28,772 nucleotides of DNA from a virus. The notes beneath the pieces are model-generated. The model had not been told where the DNA came from. It made no database searches and saw nothing but the letters and a program-made list of their open reading frames with translations. Positions 1-6,808 of this stretch are shown here, one piece after another (position 1 is the first letter of the stretch; the number at the start of each line of letters is the position of its first letter). The stretch is taken from the IMG/VR virus record IMGVR_UViG_3300030110_000885, positions 1 to 28,772 of that record, one strand, 5' to 3'. Position numbers and translations under genes: made by a program.

Positions 1-585
1 GTTTCCTGTATCTCTGTGAAATGGTGCAGAGATGTTAAAATTTGATATACTACTTGTGTATATGTTTCCAAATCTCCATTCATCTTTTATATCTTTAAAT
101 AGTTCTACTTGTTTTTCATAAATATGCGGTGTTAATTTTTTAATTATTTGTTCAGCTTCTAAACAAGCACCCCACATTGCCTTGATAAATACTTGTGCTT
201 TTTTATCCCTGTGAACTGATGATATGTTTGGGTAAGGTCTTCGCATATGCGGTTTAGGTGCTATGCTTCCTATTATTGTACTCATCTGCACAACTCCTGT
301 TGCTTTTGCTTCTGCCCGTGTCATTCCCTCCTTATATACTTTTGAGAACACATCACTTCTTTCTAACATTGACTTAGGAACATTATCCCCTCTAAATTCT
401 TTGTCTGCTATTGCTAATAGTTTAGAAAGTTTTTCACTATACTTTGAAATGTCTTTTATGTAAAAACCTATTATTTCCCCTTCTAATTCTAATAAACAAT
501 CTTCTTTTACGTTAGGTTCGTAATAAGGACAATCATTCCCTATCTTAGTGTTGTGTTCTACTTGTTGTAATTTTAGTGTTTTCAT
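1..585 (-). CDS. TET/JBP-type 2OG-Fe(II) dioxygenase, N-terminal part (cut by window edge)
   Basis: The first 195 residues are present and the rest lies beyond the left edge. The protein has the layout I associate with phage members of the TET/JBP oxygenase superfamily: a helical region around residues 100-170 (IIGSIAPKPHMRRPYPN, then VHRDKKAQVFIKAMW), then a DEWRFG turn, then SSISNFNISAPFHRDTGN, whose H190-x-D192 is the expected iron-binding HxD motif. Known phage TET enzymes hydroxylate 5-methylcytosine in DNA. Substrate here is inferred. The second iron His and the 2OG-binding Arg are off-window, so catalytic completeness is unproven. The ATG overlaps the stop of the glycosyltransferase gene (ATGA), so the two are probably translated together. 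Another 2OG-oxygenase family is the alternative. Confidence 0.7.
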   Translation of the reverse strand, partial: MKTLKLQQVEHNTKIGNDCPYYEPNVKEDCLLELEGEIIGFYIKDISKYSEKLSKLLAIADKEFRGDNVPKSMLERSDVFSKVYKEGMTRAEAKATGVVQMSTIIGSIAPKPHMRRPYPNISSVHRDKKAQVFIKAMWGACLEAEQIIKKLTPHIYEKQVELFKDIKDEWRFGNIYTSSISNFNISAPFHRDTGN

Positions 586-1298
586 CTTTTTATTTTTATA
601 TGAGTACCTGTTGGTTGGTTTTTTTTGTTTTGTATTATTACATTTTCAGGGTAGAGATTTTTAAGTATTAAAACATCTTTCCTTTTTTCATCTGCTCTAG
701 CTTCAAGTGTGCCTATACCGTCAGAACCATATCTTTCAAAATCTGCATAACATTCTTGTAATATTAAATTACCGCCGTACTTTTTTAAATGATATAAAGT
801 TGCATAATAATCTGTTATACAACTAACATCATCTCTCCACTTGAACTCTGTTTTTTTTATAGCAAAAAATCTTCCGTCAACTAAACCGTACTTTCCATAT
901 TTCTTGCTTGCATAAAGTGCGTTTCCTGTTGAATTTAATCCTACTAATTTGGCTCCTATTTTATCTGCTATTTTTATAGTTTCACAAAGTTTGTCGTAAA
1001 CATATTTTAAATTACATTCTACAAATTTATTTTTTTCCCTGTCAATTTTGTAGCTTTTTTTATAATCATCAGAAATGAAAACACCCCATTCGTTATCAAA
1101 TAACATATCTAATCCTGCATTAAAGTTATGTTGTATTCCTTTAGGTTTGTTAGTTTGGTTTATTATTCCGTATATATTTTCAAATTTACTTTTATTATTG
1201 TGGCATAATACGTTGTGTTCTATTCCCGCTTCAAATAATGCTTCTGAAGTCGTAGCAGTTTTGTATCTATCATAATATAATGTAAAAACTTTAGGCAT
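582..1298 (-). CDS. Putative TET-associated glycosyltransferase (GT-A-like)
   Basis: A 238-residue protein with GT-A-like layout. There is an N-terminal beta-alpha unit (MPKVFTLYYDRYKTA), a GIQHNFNAGLD segment around residue 54-64, then a hydrophobic strand ending in two Asp (WGVFISDD, D77-D78), the expected metal/nucleotide-sugar site. Further on are DGRFFAIKK (141-149) and the C-terminal RYGSDGIGTLEAR (189-201). This pattern and its position between a ParB-like gene and a TET/JBP oxygenase match the TET-associated glycosyltransferases (TAGT) described in phages, which attach sugars to oxidised bases in DNA. The start overlaps the ParB-like gene by 8 nt and the end overlaps the oxygenase by ATGA. 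The assignment rests on motif layout and context; sugar donor and acceptor base are unknown. Confidence 0.6.
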   Translation of the reverse strand: MPKVFTLYYDRYKTATTSEALFEAGIEHNVLCHNNKSKFENIYGIINQTNKPKGIQHNFNAGLDMLFDNEWGVFISDDYKKSYKIDREKNKFVECNLKYVYDKLCETIKIADKIGAKLVGLNSTGNALYASKKYGKYGLVDGRFFAIKKTEFKWRDDVSCITDYYATLYHLKKYGGNLILQECYADFERYGSDGIGTLEARADEKRKDVLILKNLYPENVIIQNKKNQPTGTHIKIKR

Positions 1299-1848
1299 TC
1301 TTAAATGCGTTCAAAACAATTTGTCCTACATTTTTCCCTGATTCTCTTGCCTTTTTTATTAATTCATTTGCTTCATCATACATACTTACTTCAAATTCTA
1401 TAACAATTCCACGTAACACATTGTCTTGTTTAGATTGTAAAGTGTCTCCTAAATCAATATCATCAAGTGCAGAATAATCAACGGCTTCTTCAGGTTGCCA
1501 AACATCCATTCCCCATTCTCCTAGCTTCTGGTTATCCCATTCATTACCTAGAATATCCCAATCCCATTCTCCAAAACCAACATTGTCTTTTACAATGAAT
1601 TCTTTTTTTTGCGTTTCTGTTAATCCTTTTGCTACTTTTACAGGTACTTCTTTCAATCCTGCTTCTACACAGGCTTTGTAACGCATATTACCTCCGAGTA
1701 TAATATTGTTTTCATCTATAATAATAGGTCGTAAATCTAACATCTCAGGAAAATCTTTAATGCTTTTTACTAATTTTTTAAACTTATGCTCTTTGATAAT
1801 TCTAGGATTATCTTTGTTAGCTTTTAATTGGTTTACTTTTAATTTCAT
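1291..1848 (-). CDS. ParB-like nuclease/NTPase-fold protein
   Basis: A 185-residue protein with a ParB N-terminal-type domain in its first 90 residues. It has the opening strand and NPR motif (residues 14-16), then RPIIIDENNIILGGNMRYKACVEAG, which contains the GG-x-x-R box of the ParB/Srx fold, followed by the EVPVKVAKGLTETQKKEF segment typical of phage ParB-like proteins (often fused to adenine methylases). No methylase domain follows. The C-terminal 90 residues (WDWDILGNEWD, LGEWGMDVW, then a short alpha/beta tail) resemble the linker that normally precedes a methylase. In published surveys such ParB domains are frequent neighbours of phage base-modification enzymes. It starts the oxygenase/glycosyltransferase gene group. 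Function may be nicking or CTP-dependent DNA binding; neither is shown. Confidence 0.75.
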   Translation of the reverse strand: MKLKVNQLKANKDNPRIIKEHKFKKLVKSIKDFPEMLDLRPIIIDENNIILGGNMRYKACVEAGLKEVPVKVAKGLTETQKKEFIVKDNVGFGEWDWDILGNEWDNQKLGEWGMDVWQPEEAVDYSALDDIDLGDTLQSKQDNVLRGIVIEFEVSMYDEANELIKKARESGKNVGQIVLNAFKNA

Positions 1849-1877
1849 ATTATATAATGTATTTATTTTAAATTTAT

Positions 1878-2135
1878 TTAGTAGTCTTCATTTATTCCCC
1901 TTTCTCCAATGAGTTTTTCTTTTGCTCCATCCCATAGGTAATCACGTTTTTTATTTCGTGACAAACTTTCTTCAGTTCTTTTTATAGTTGGCATTCCTTC
2001 TTCAGGTTCGCTCTCCATATATTTCCCACAAGGGCATTCCGAACCTTTCGTTACCCATTTTTTATTACGATAAACAATAGAAACTTTTTGAATTTCTTTC
2101 TGGTGTTCTCCGCATTCGCATTTATATAATGCCAT
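1878..2135 (-). CDS. Small zinc-ribbon protein
   Basis: About 85 residues. I placed the start at the ATG giving MALYKCECG rather than the TTG two codons upstream. Two knuckles are visible: CECGEHQ near the N-terminus and CPCGKYM around residue 35, a CxC...CxC pair that probably binds one zinc ion. The middle is charged and has MPTIKR. Small zinc ribbons like this are common in phage early/middle regions and may bind nucleic acid or a host protein. I recognise no specific family. The start overlaps the DUF3310-like gene by 14 nt. Confidence 0.6.
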   Translation of the reverse strand: MALYKCECGEHQKEIQKVSIVYRNKKWVTKGSECPCGKYMESEPEEGMPTIKRTEESLSRNKKRDYLWDGAKEKLIGERGINEDY

Positions 2136-2343
2136 CGTCAAGTAATTTATCTAACTCAAAATGTAAATGGTTAATTGCTTTTCTTATATCTTCAATTCCC
2201 CCGTCTTGATGTTTCTTTTTACTTCTTAGTAAATAAGTTACTGCCGTTCCAACATTATAAGTTAGGTCAAAATTTTCAACAACATCTTTTGCCATATATC
2301 CTTTTTTCCCTTTGTAGTATTCTGGTGTTTCTTTAATTTTCAT
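2122..2343 (-). CDS. DUF3310-like phage protein
   Basis: A 73-residue protein with the DUF3310 pattern: PEYYKGKKGYMAKDVVENFDL at the start, a central G-x-A-V-x-Y-L-L-R-S-K-K motif, and a C-terminal EDIRKAINHLHFELDKL helix. DUF3310 proteins are short, widespread in phages and often annotated as nucleotide-kinase-like, but their biochemical role is not established. Here the family's lysine-rich centre is present (SKKKHQDGG). The ATG overlaps the preceding gene's stop by 4 nt, so it belongs to the same coupled string. I am fairly confident in the family and have no firm function. Confidence 0.6.
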   Translation of the reverse strand: MKIKETPEYYKGKKGYMAKDVVENFDLTYNVGTAVTYLLRSKKKHQDGGIEDIRKAINHLHFELDKLLDDGII

Positions 2344-2738
2344 TGTGTGTATTTTTCGTAAAGTTTTTTAATTGCATCAAAACAAGTTGCTAAACAAGAA
2401 CCACAACTGGTTCCTGTACTATAATTCGTTGCGTGTATTGTGTTATAAGTTTCTATCATTCTTTTTTTTGCTTTATGGTTCTTTGCTCTACCTGTTTTTA
2501 AATCTTTCCACATATCTAAAATCTCTTCAATTATCTCTTGTGGTAAATCATCTGGTGTTTCTGTTGTAGTAGTTTTTTCCCATTTTTTTTGTCCGCAACC
2601 CATTGTTGCTAACCTTGCTTTTATTTTCATAAAACAACCACAATCTTTACACGTTCCTGTTGGTTTAAAATAATAAACACAAGATTTGCAAATATTAATC
2701 CTATCCTGATATATGTTGTTTGGTACGAAGAATTTCAT
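2340..2738 (-). CDS. Cysteine-rich zinc-binding phage protein
   Basis: A 132-residue protein. The N-terminal third carries a likely zinc site: C-x-x-C (ICKSCVYY, about residue 17-20), then CKDCGCFMKIKARL (about 30-43) and a further C in MGCGQKKW (about 48). The spacing C-x2-C...C-x2-C-x-C...C followed by a K-W end is a pattern I know from many small phage proteins, usually annotated as hypothetical. The C-terminal half is different: a helical segment with CGSCLATCFDAIKKLYEKY, a second Cys cluster that could bind another metal. No enzymatic motif is visible. Confidence 0.6.
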   Translation of the reverse strand: MKFFVPNNIYQDRINICKSCVYYFKPTGTCKDCGCFMKIKARLATMGCGQKKWEKTTTTETPDDLPQEIIEEILDMWKDLKTGRAKNHKAKKRMIETYNTIHATNYSTGTSCGSCLATCFDAIKKLYEKYTQ

Positions 2739-2808
2739 CTATATTATATATTTTTACTGCATCTTTTTTTTTAAGCACCTTTTCAGGGCAAGGAAAACCA
2801 AATTGCAT
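2701..2808 (-). CDS. Possible 35-residue small protein
   Basis: A short frame opens with ATG 13 nt after the stop of the sigma-like gene and reads MQFGFPCPEKVLKKKDAVK..., ending in DEILRTKQHISG. It overlaps the first 38 nt of the next gene. It fills the only sizeable gap (83 nt) in this stretch of otherwise touching genes, and its lysine/acid balance is protein-like. There is no family match I recognise and it could be chance, since AT-rich DNA offers short frames freely. Confidence 0.35.
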   Translation of the reverse strand: MQFGFPCPEKVLKKKDAVKIYNIDEILRTKQHISG

Positions 2809-2821
2809 AACAAAACTGTTC

Positions 2822-3403
2822 TTAGTCTTCGGATTGTATAGTTTCATCTAATTTCTTTTTTAATAAGTTTCTTACTTTATCTATAGTTGTGAACAAACTA
2901 TTCCTGCTTATTCTTGTTTTTTTAGCTAAACTATCTAAAGTGTTAGATTCATAATAATATAATTTGAATAACTCTCTATCATACCAATTCATTTTATCTA
3001 ACTCAATATCAATTTCTTCTAGCTTTTCCCATTGGTATGTTCCTGTGTTGTCATCTGCTAAATTATATATACTAGAATTGTATTGACTTTGTGCTGATGT
3101 TCTAACTGAACTATCATTCACGTAACCTGCTGCCAAATTTCTATAATACTTTCCATACTTGTAATAGAAGCTACTTCTCTTACTTGTTAAAAACCTACGT
3201 AAAGCGACTGCTCCGTATCTTACTATTCCATCAACACCATCTTTAGTGTATATATTTTCTAGTACTTCTGGGTTCATTTGTAAAAAATAAAGCATTAATT
3301 CTTGAACCGCATCTCTTACGCTAGTTTTATTGCTACTATATCTTAACCCAATGTTGATGAATCTTTTATCTAGTTTGGATATTTCTATATATATCTTATT
3401 CAT
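2822..3403 (-). CDS. Sigma-70-like / helix-turn-helix transcription protein
   Basis: About 193 residues. I chose the ATG giving MNKIYIEISKL, which overlaps the upstream stop by 8 nt, instead of an in-frame TTG seven codons earlier. The C-terminal 60 residues look like sigma region 4: MNWYDRELFKLYYYESNTLDSLAKKTRISRNSLFTTIDKVRNLLKKKL, with the second and third helices forming a helix-turn-helix. The N-terminal part (VRDAVQELMLYFLQMNP, YGAVALRRFL) could be a reduced region 2, with the YYKYGKYYRNL segment aromatic-rich. Phages of Flavobacteria often carry such small sigma-like proteins. A role in switching from early to late transcription is an inference, since no late promoter consensus could be tied to it here. 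Confidence 0.55.
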   Translation of the reverse strand: MNKIYIEISKLDKRFINIGLRYSSNKTSVRDAVQELMLYFLQMNPEVLENIYTKDGVDGIVRYGAVALRRFLTSKRSSFYYKYGKYYRNLAAGYVNDSSVRTSAQSQYNSSIYNLADDNTGTYQWEKLEEIDIELDKMNWYDRELFKLYYYESNTLDSLAKKTRISRNSLFTTIDKVRNLLKKKLDETIQSED

Positions 3404-3752
3404 TTTCAGGTTCAAATTCACCAATTTTATCTACAACATCATTTACCATTTCTTGTAAAAGAACTTTGTAAGCCCTAACAACTCCTGCGTTTCTTTTGGT
3501 TTCTATAGCTGCAAAAAAACCATTTGTAGTAGTTGATATGTTTATTGGTAAAATCATTAACCAGTCGTAAAAATTATTTTCTTTTACTCCGTTTCCATAG
3601 TTATTATGATACTCAAATATTACATCAATAACGTCTAAGTAATTGTTATACTTTACATCATTACTAATATCTTTTACGAATTGTTTGCAGGTGTTGATAT
3701 AAACATCAATCAATGTTTTGTGCTTTTGATTTGCGTAGACAGGTTTTGTCAT
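3396..3752 (-). CDS. Uncharacterised phage protein
   Basis: A 118-residue protein with a mainly helical N-terminus and a central LMILPINISTTTNGFFAAIETKRNAG segment, followed by a C-terminal helix and an acidic tail. I recognise no domain. It lies between the NinG-like gene (22 nt upstream) and the sigma-like gene, which it overlaps by 8 nt, so co-translation with the transcription protein is likely. Confidence 0.7.
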   Translation of the reverse strand: MTKPVYANQKHKTLIDVYINTCKQFVKDISNDVKYNNYLDVIDVIFEYHNNYGNGVKENNFYDWLMILPINISTTTNGFFAAIETKRNAGVVRAYKVLLQEMVNDVVDKIGEFEPENE

Positions 3753-3774
3753 AACGCAATAGTATAAAAAAAAA

Positions 3775-4179
3775 TTAGTTGATTCCCTTTTCTTTAATTA
3801 AGTTTTCAACAACAGATTTGTAATATCTTATTTCTTGTTGGTAATCTACTCTTGACATTTTTAGTAGGGTTTTTGATTTGATGAATAAATCGTGTGAAGT
3901 TGATTTGCCATATTTTGCATCTAAGTTTTCACCAAACTTCCATTGTTCTCCGTGTCTAAAGACATTGCAGGCTGCACATTGAACTTGGCAATTGTATTCA
4001 TCCCATCTTGTTGCGTTATGCCTACGGCTTTGAAAATGTCCGCATTGTAAATTTTTATAGTAATCTATTTTTCCGCAGGTAAAACATTCTGTTACACCTC
4101 CAAAATTAGCATTACGCAATCTAATATAAAGACTGAACCATTTGTCTAGTTCTTTTTTTAGTTTACTTATTGATTTCAT
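3775..4179 (-). CDS. ninG: NinG-like recombination nuclease
   Basis: A 134-residue protein that follows the lambda NinG/Rap pattern closely. It opens with a basic helix (KLKKELDKWFSLYIRLRNA), then CFTCGK (about 32-37), then LQCGHFQSRRHNATRWDEYNC and QVQCAACNVFRHGE. The paired CxxC motifs (CFTC, CAAC) should hold one structural zinc ion and the CGHF/RRH region resembles an HNH-type fold. It continues with the typical L-x-x-K-Y-G-x-S spacing before a C-terminal helix. NinG is known as a structure-specific recombination endonuclease acting on branched DNA. It overlaps the upstream gene by 17 nt. Confidence 0.8.
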   Translation of the reverse strand: MKSISKLKKELDKWFSLYIRLRNANFGGVTECFTCGKIDYYKNLQCGHFQSRRHNATRWDEYNCQVQCAACNVFRHGEQWKFGENLDAKYGKSTSHDLFIKSKTLLKMSRVDYQQEIRYYKSVVENLIKEKGIN

Positions 4180-4474
4180 ACCCTAACTTTTTACGCCATT
4201 CGTCTTGATATGTTCCCTTTCTTAAATGATATTTTTTACCTCTGTATCTTGGTTCTTCTTCTTGAAGTTTTGCTCTTGCTCTTTTTATACTTGGTGCTAA
4301 AGTCAATTTACCTTTAGCGTATAATTGAAAGAATTTATACGATTGAGTTTCTGTTGGGTCGTAACCTAATTTTTCCATTTCTCTGAACCAAATATGAGCA
4401 GTTAATTTTGTGTCGCTATCAGCTAGTTCTGGTATTAATTCTAATAAGTGTTTTACCTTTGCTTTAGTATTCAT
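4163..4474 (-). CDS. Uncharacterised phage protein (replication/recombination neighbourhood)
   Basis: A 103-residue protein. The sequence has a recognisable phage-type layout: KLTAHIWFREMEKLG, then a KGKLTLAPSIKRARAKLQEE helix, then YRGKKYHLRKG and a W-R-K-K-L-G-Y end. Similar small basic proteins occur in many phages beside replication and NinG genes, without known function. The basic SIKRARAKLQ helix could contact DNA; this is inference. It overlaps the NinG-like gene by 17 nt. Confidence 0.65.
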   Translation of the reverse strand: MNTKAKVKHLLELIPELADSDTKLTAHIWFREMEKLGYDPTETQSYKFFQLYAKGKLTLAPSIKRARAKLQEEEPRYRGKKYHLRKGTYQDEWRKKLGYEINK

Positions 4475-4476
4475 AA

Positions 4477-4683
4477 TTATATATCTTTTTTTTGGTTATC
4501 TGCATATTCACAAGCATCATTGTATAAATTTCTATTTGATTCCTCAATGTAATCAACAAATAAATCATACCATTCTAAAGTGTCTTCACAATCTACTTTA
4601 TAATGATTTGTGTATCCTTTATGGTCAATACCTTCTTCATATGCGGTTCTTTTGTTGTTTAGTTGTTTTTGTTCTTTGTTCAT
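4477..4683 (-). CDS. Small uncharacterised protein
   Basis: A 68-residue protein, Tyr- and Asp/Glu-rich (YTNHYKVDCEDTLEWYDLFVDY and NLYNDACEYADNQ). No membrane segment, metal motif or known fold is visible. It sits 2 nt from the next gene and 10 nt from the previous one in the same operon, which is the main reason to accept it. Confidence 0.6.
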   Translation of the reverse strand: MNKEQKQLNNKRTAYEEGIDHKGYTNHYKVDCEDTLEWYDLFVDYIEESNRNLYNDACEYADNQKKDI

Positions 4684-4693
4684 TTTTAATTTA

Positions 4694-5062
4694 TTAAGTT
4701 AGTAATTTGATTGGTTCTTGGTAAAAAGGTACTTTACTTTTAGGCATATCTAATTTTGTTACTTGATATTCTGCGTCTTCTACTACTTTTTTATGTGCGT
4801 ATGTCCATTTATAAAAGGTTCTAATATTTAAAAAGGGTTCATCTTTACTGAACCTTACGCCCTGATGAAATGCATCTACTATTTGATTAAAAGTCATATT
4901 TTTAAATCTATTTTCTTTTTTTAAATCCTCTGCAAATATTTTACTTAGTGTAGCCATAGTTTGTGCATCAGGTTTTTGCCCTATTTCTACAGATGTTTTT
5001 GCAATAAGGTCTAAGACTTTACTTGTTAATTCTTTAATGTTTTCTTGTTGTAGTGTTTTCAT
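4694..5062 (-). CDS. Uncharacterised protein, possible helicase loader or replication accessory
   Basis: About 122 residues. I placed the start at the ATG (MKTLQQENIKEL), which overlaps the upstream stop as ATGA, in preference to a TTG eight codons further upstream. It is helical throughout, with an N-terminal helical bundle and a NMTFNQIVDAFHQGVRF segment followed by LNIRTFYKWTYAHKK. It lies immediately downstream of the winged-helix replication gene. In many phages that slot holds a helicase loader or replisome accessory, but I see no Walker motif, so the role is only suggested by place. Confidence 0.55.
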   Translation of the reverse strand: MKTLQQENIKELTSKVLDLIAKTSVEIGQKPDAQTMATLSKIFAEDLKKENRFKNMTFNQIVDAFHQGVRFSKDEPFLNIRTFYKWTYAHKKVVEDAEYQVTKLDMPKSKVPFYQEPIKLLT

Positions 5063-5679
5063 AATAGTTTCTTGGCTTCTTGCCAAGCATTTATTTGTGA
5101 ATGAAGTTTTGATGATGATGCTCTTTTATTTTTATCCTTTTTCTCCCAAGTCCTGATAGCTGCCTTCCAGTCTTTCATTTTGTTTTTACCTATCATCCAA
5201 CCTTTACTATCATAAAAATCAATAAAAGATTCAGCATTAATACTATTCTCCCTTTCAATGCAATAATCTGTAACATCTTTGACAGTCGGTTTGATAAAAT
5301 ATTTATTATTTATTTTTATTTCTTTATTCTTATTAATAGAAGTTAAATTTTTATCGGACAAGTTGTTTAAAATTTGAAGGACTTGTTCTTCATTTATTTT
5401 GAAGAATTGTTTTGCGGGTATTCCCATACGCTTCACACGTATGAGTTGATAGTTTTTAAGTGTTTTAAGACACTTTCTTTGGTGATACGAGTTTAGCGTA
5501 GTATCAGCTTCTATATTTGCTTCTGTGTTAAAAAACCAGCCGTCAGTCATACCTTGGCTTATAAAGTATTCTTCTTTACTTATTAAATCTGCAAGTAATA
5601 CCGCTTCTTTCAATCCTATTTTTTTTGCTAGTTCTTTATTTAAAATTAAAAATGCGGTACTACTAAGCAGGTGTTTCAT
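5059..5679 (-). CDS. Phage replication initiator-like protein (winged helix plus DnaD-like tail)
   Basis: A 206-residue protein. Residues 1-110 look like the winged-helix domain found in phage replication proteins: FLILNKELAKKIGLKEAVLLADLI, DGWFFNTEANIEADTTLNSYHQRKCLKTL and a wing ending in PAKQFFKI. After a low-complexity N/K linker (about 110-130), residues 140-190 carry FIDFYDSKGWMIGKNKMKDWKAAIRTWEKK. I recognise that conserved tail from many phage replisome-organiser/DnaD-like proteins. The likely role is binding the phage origin and recruiting helicase or loader. It overlaps the upstream DnaA-IV-like gene by 4 nt and the downstream gene by 4 nt. Confidence 0.7.
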   Translation of the reverse strand: MKHLLSSTAFLILNKELAKKIGLKEAVLLADLISKEEYFISQGMTDGWFFNTEANIEADTTLNSYHQRKCLKTLKNYQLIRVKRMGIPAKQFFKINEEQVLQILNNLSDKNLTSINKNKEIKINNKYFIKPTVKDVTDYCIERENSINAESFIDFYDSKGWMIGKNKMKDWKAAIRTWEKKDKNKRASSSKLHSQINAWQEAKKLL

Positions 5680-6194
5680 ATAAGTTTTACGTTGAAGTGA
5701 TAATTTGCCAAGGCGAATTTAATAAATTTTAATTGGTCGGCAAAATCAAAGTAAGTTGTTTTTATTACGCAACGACATTGCCCACTTGTAACTTTAATTT
5801 TTACCTCAGCAATTGGATTTTCTTTTACACCATTTTTTAATAAGTGTTCTTTCATAATTTCACCATTAATGAAAACTTCTTTACTCCCCTCAATATCTAA
5901 ATATGCTTTGTATATTTTGTTGAATGTTTCCCTGTAAATAGGGCAAGTTTTGTAGTGTGACTTATGAGTAGATTCATAATAATATATCAATGTTCTATCT
6001 CTATTTAAAACTTCAGCAATATAATTTTGATGTATTCCTTCTTCATATCTACCTATATATGCAGCAACCTGTCTTACAACTTGCAATTCTCTTTTCCTGC
6101 TTTTACTTGATATAATATCTTCAGGTAAATTCATTGTTTTTGTTGCTAATTTACAGATAGATTTGAACTTTTCAATGTATTCAATATCTCTCAT
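5676..6194 (-). CDS. DnaA domain IV-like DNA-binding protein
   Basis: A 172-residue protein whose first 90 residues match the C-terminal DNA-binding domain of DnaA (domain IV). It has SSKSRKRELQVVRQVAAYIGRY, then a helix-turn-helix with IAEVLNRDRTLIYYYESTHKSHY, where the RDRTL corresponds to the DnaA signature that reads DnaA boxes. The AAA+ domain of DnaA is absent. The remaining 80 residues (GEIMKEHLLKNG, EVKIKVTSGQCRCVIKTTYFDFADQ) have no assignment. It may bind DnaA-box-like sites in the phage origin or host oriC; that is inferred. It is flanked by SSB-like and replication-initiator genes. Confidence 0.7.
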   Translation of the reverse strand: MRDIEYIEKFKSICKLATKTMNLPEDIISSKSRKRELQVVRQVAAYIGRYEEGIHQNYIAEVLNRDRTLIYYYESTHKSHYKTCPIYRETFNKIYKAYLDIEGSKEVFINGEIMKEHLLKNGVKENPIAEVKIKVTSGQCRCVIKTTYFDFADQLKFIKFALANYHFNVKLI

Positions 6195-6196
6195 AA

Positions 6197-6568
6197 TTAG
6201 AACGGTAAATCTTCATCACTTTGAACTTCTACAAATTCGCTTTTTTCTGTAGTCATTTCATTCATTTTATCTTTCATTCTAGCATCAAAACTTTCTGTAT
6301 TTTTAGTAGAAAACCAATATCCGTCTATACTTGTGTAATACTTACCGTTGTATTCACGTGAGTAAACATTACATAAAATGCTTACAGGATATCCAACTAC
6401 TAGTTTGTTAAGGTCATTTACCTTTTCCCCAAACGCACTTACACAAACAATAGGATTGTATTCGTTATCAGTTTCTATAAGGCAAGATTGTTTTTTCCAT
6501 TCTTTACCCGCTTTACTAACCCCGTTTTCAAGAGGTAATATTTTTTTTAAATTTCCAGTAATTTCCAT
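6197..6568 (-). CDS. SSB-like protein (DUF3127 type)
   Basis: A 123-residue protein with a short OB-fold pattern: MEITGNLKKILPLENGVSKAGKEWKKQSCLIET, then VCVSAFGEKVNDLNKL and a GYPVSILCNVYSREYNGKYYTSIDGYWF strand pair. This matches the DUF3127 family of Bacteroidetes single-stranded-DNA-binding-like proteins. A low-complexity linker leads to a C-terminal DEDLPF, the acidic-hydrophobic tip by which SSBs recruit partner proteins. It likely coats ssDNA during phage replication. The start shares one base with the stop of the small gene upstream. Confidence 0.75.
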   Translation of the reverse strand: MEITGNLKKILPLENGVSKAGKEWKKQSCLIETDNEYNPIVCVSAFGEKVNDLNKLVVGYPVSILCNVYSREYNGKYYTSIDGYWFSTKNTESFDARMKDKMNEMTTEKSEFVEVQSDEDLPF

Positions 6569-6786
6569 TATTTCTTTTTGTTTTTATTAGACTTGTTTTC
6601 TATTGCTTCAAGGTTATCAGCATCAATAATAAACTCCCAACCATCTGTTGCTTCTAGTTTACATTTTTCTACTCCGTTTTCTAACCATTTTTTTGTTAAT
6701 GTTAATTCACCATTAACTCTTTCGTAGTGAAATTCTGTATTATACCTTGTTGATTTCACGTCTTTTACTTTGTACTTTTTTCTCAT
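6568..6786 (-). CDS. Small uncharacterised protein
   Basis: A 72-residue, lysine-rich protein (MRKKYKVKDVKSTRYNTEF..., ending in NKSNKNKKK). The middle suggests a small beta-rich domain (HYERVNGELTLTKKWLENGVEKCKLEATDGWEF). No family is recognised. It is the first gene after the long wobble-rich hairpin at 6809-6893, so its expression could be set by that structure. Confidence 0.6.
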   Translation of the reverse strand: MRKKYKVKDVKSTRYNTEFHYERVNGELTLTKKWLENGVEKCKLEATDGWEFIIDADNLEAIENKSNKNKKK

Positions 6787-6808
6787 TTTATTTATTTATT
6801 TAATTATT

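Noticed and set aside
1022-1029. TAAATTTG on the minus strand inside the glycosyltransferase gene as an internal promoter
   Set aside because: No -33 element at proper spacing; single boxes are expected by chance in AT-rich DNA.
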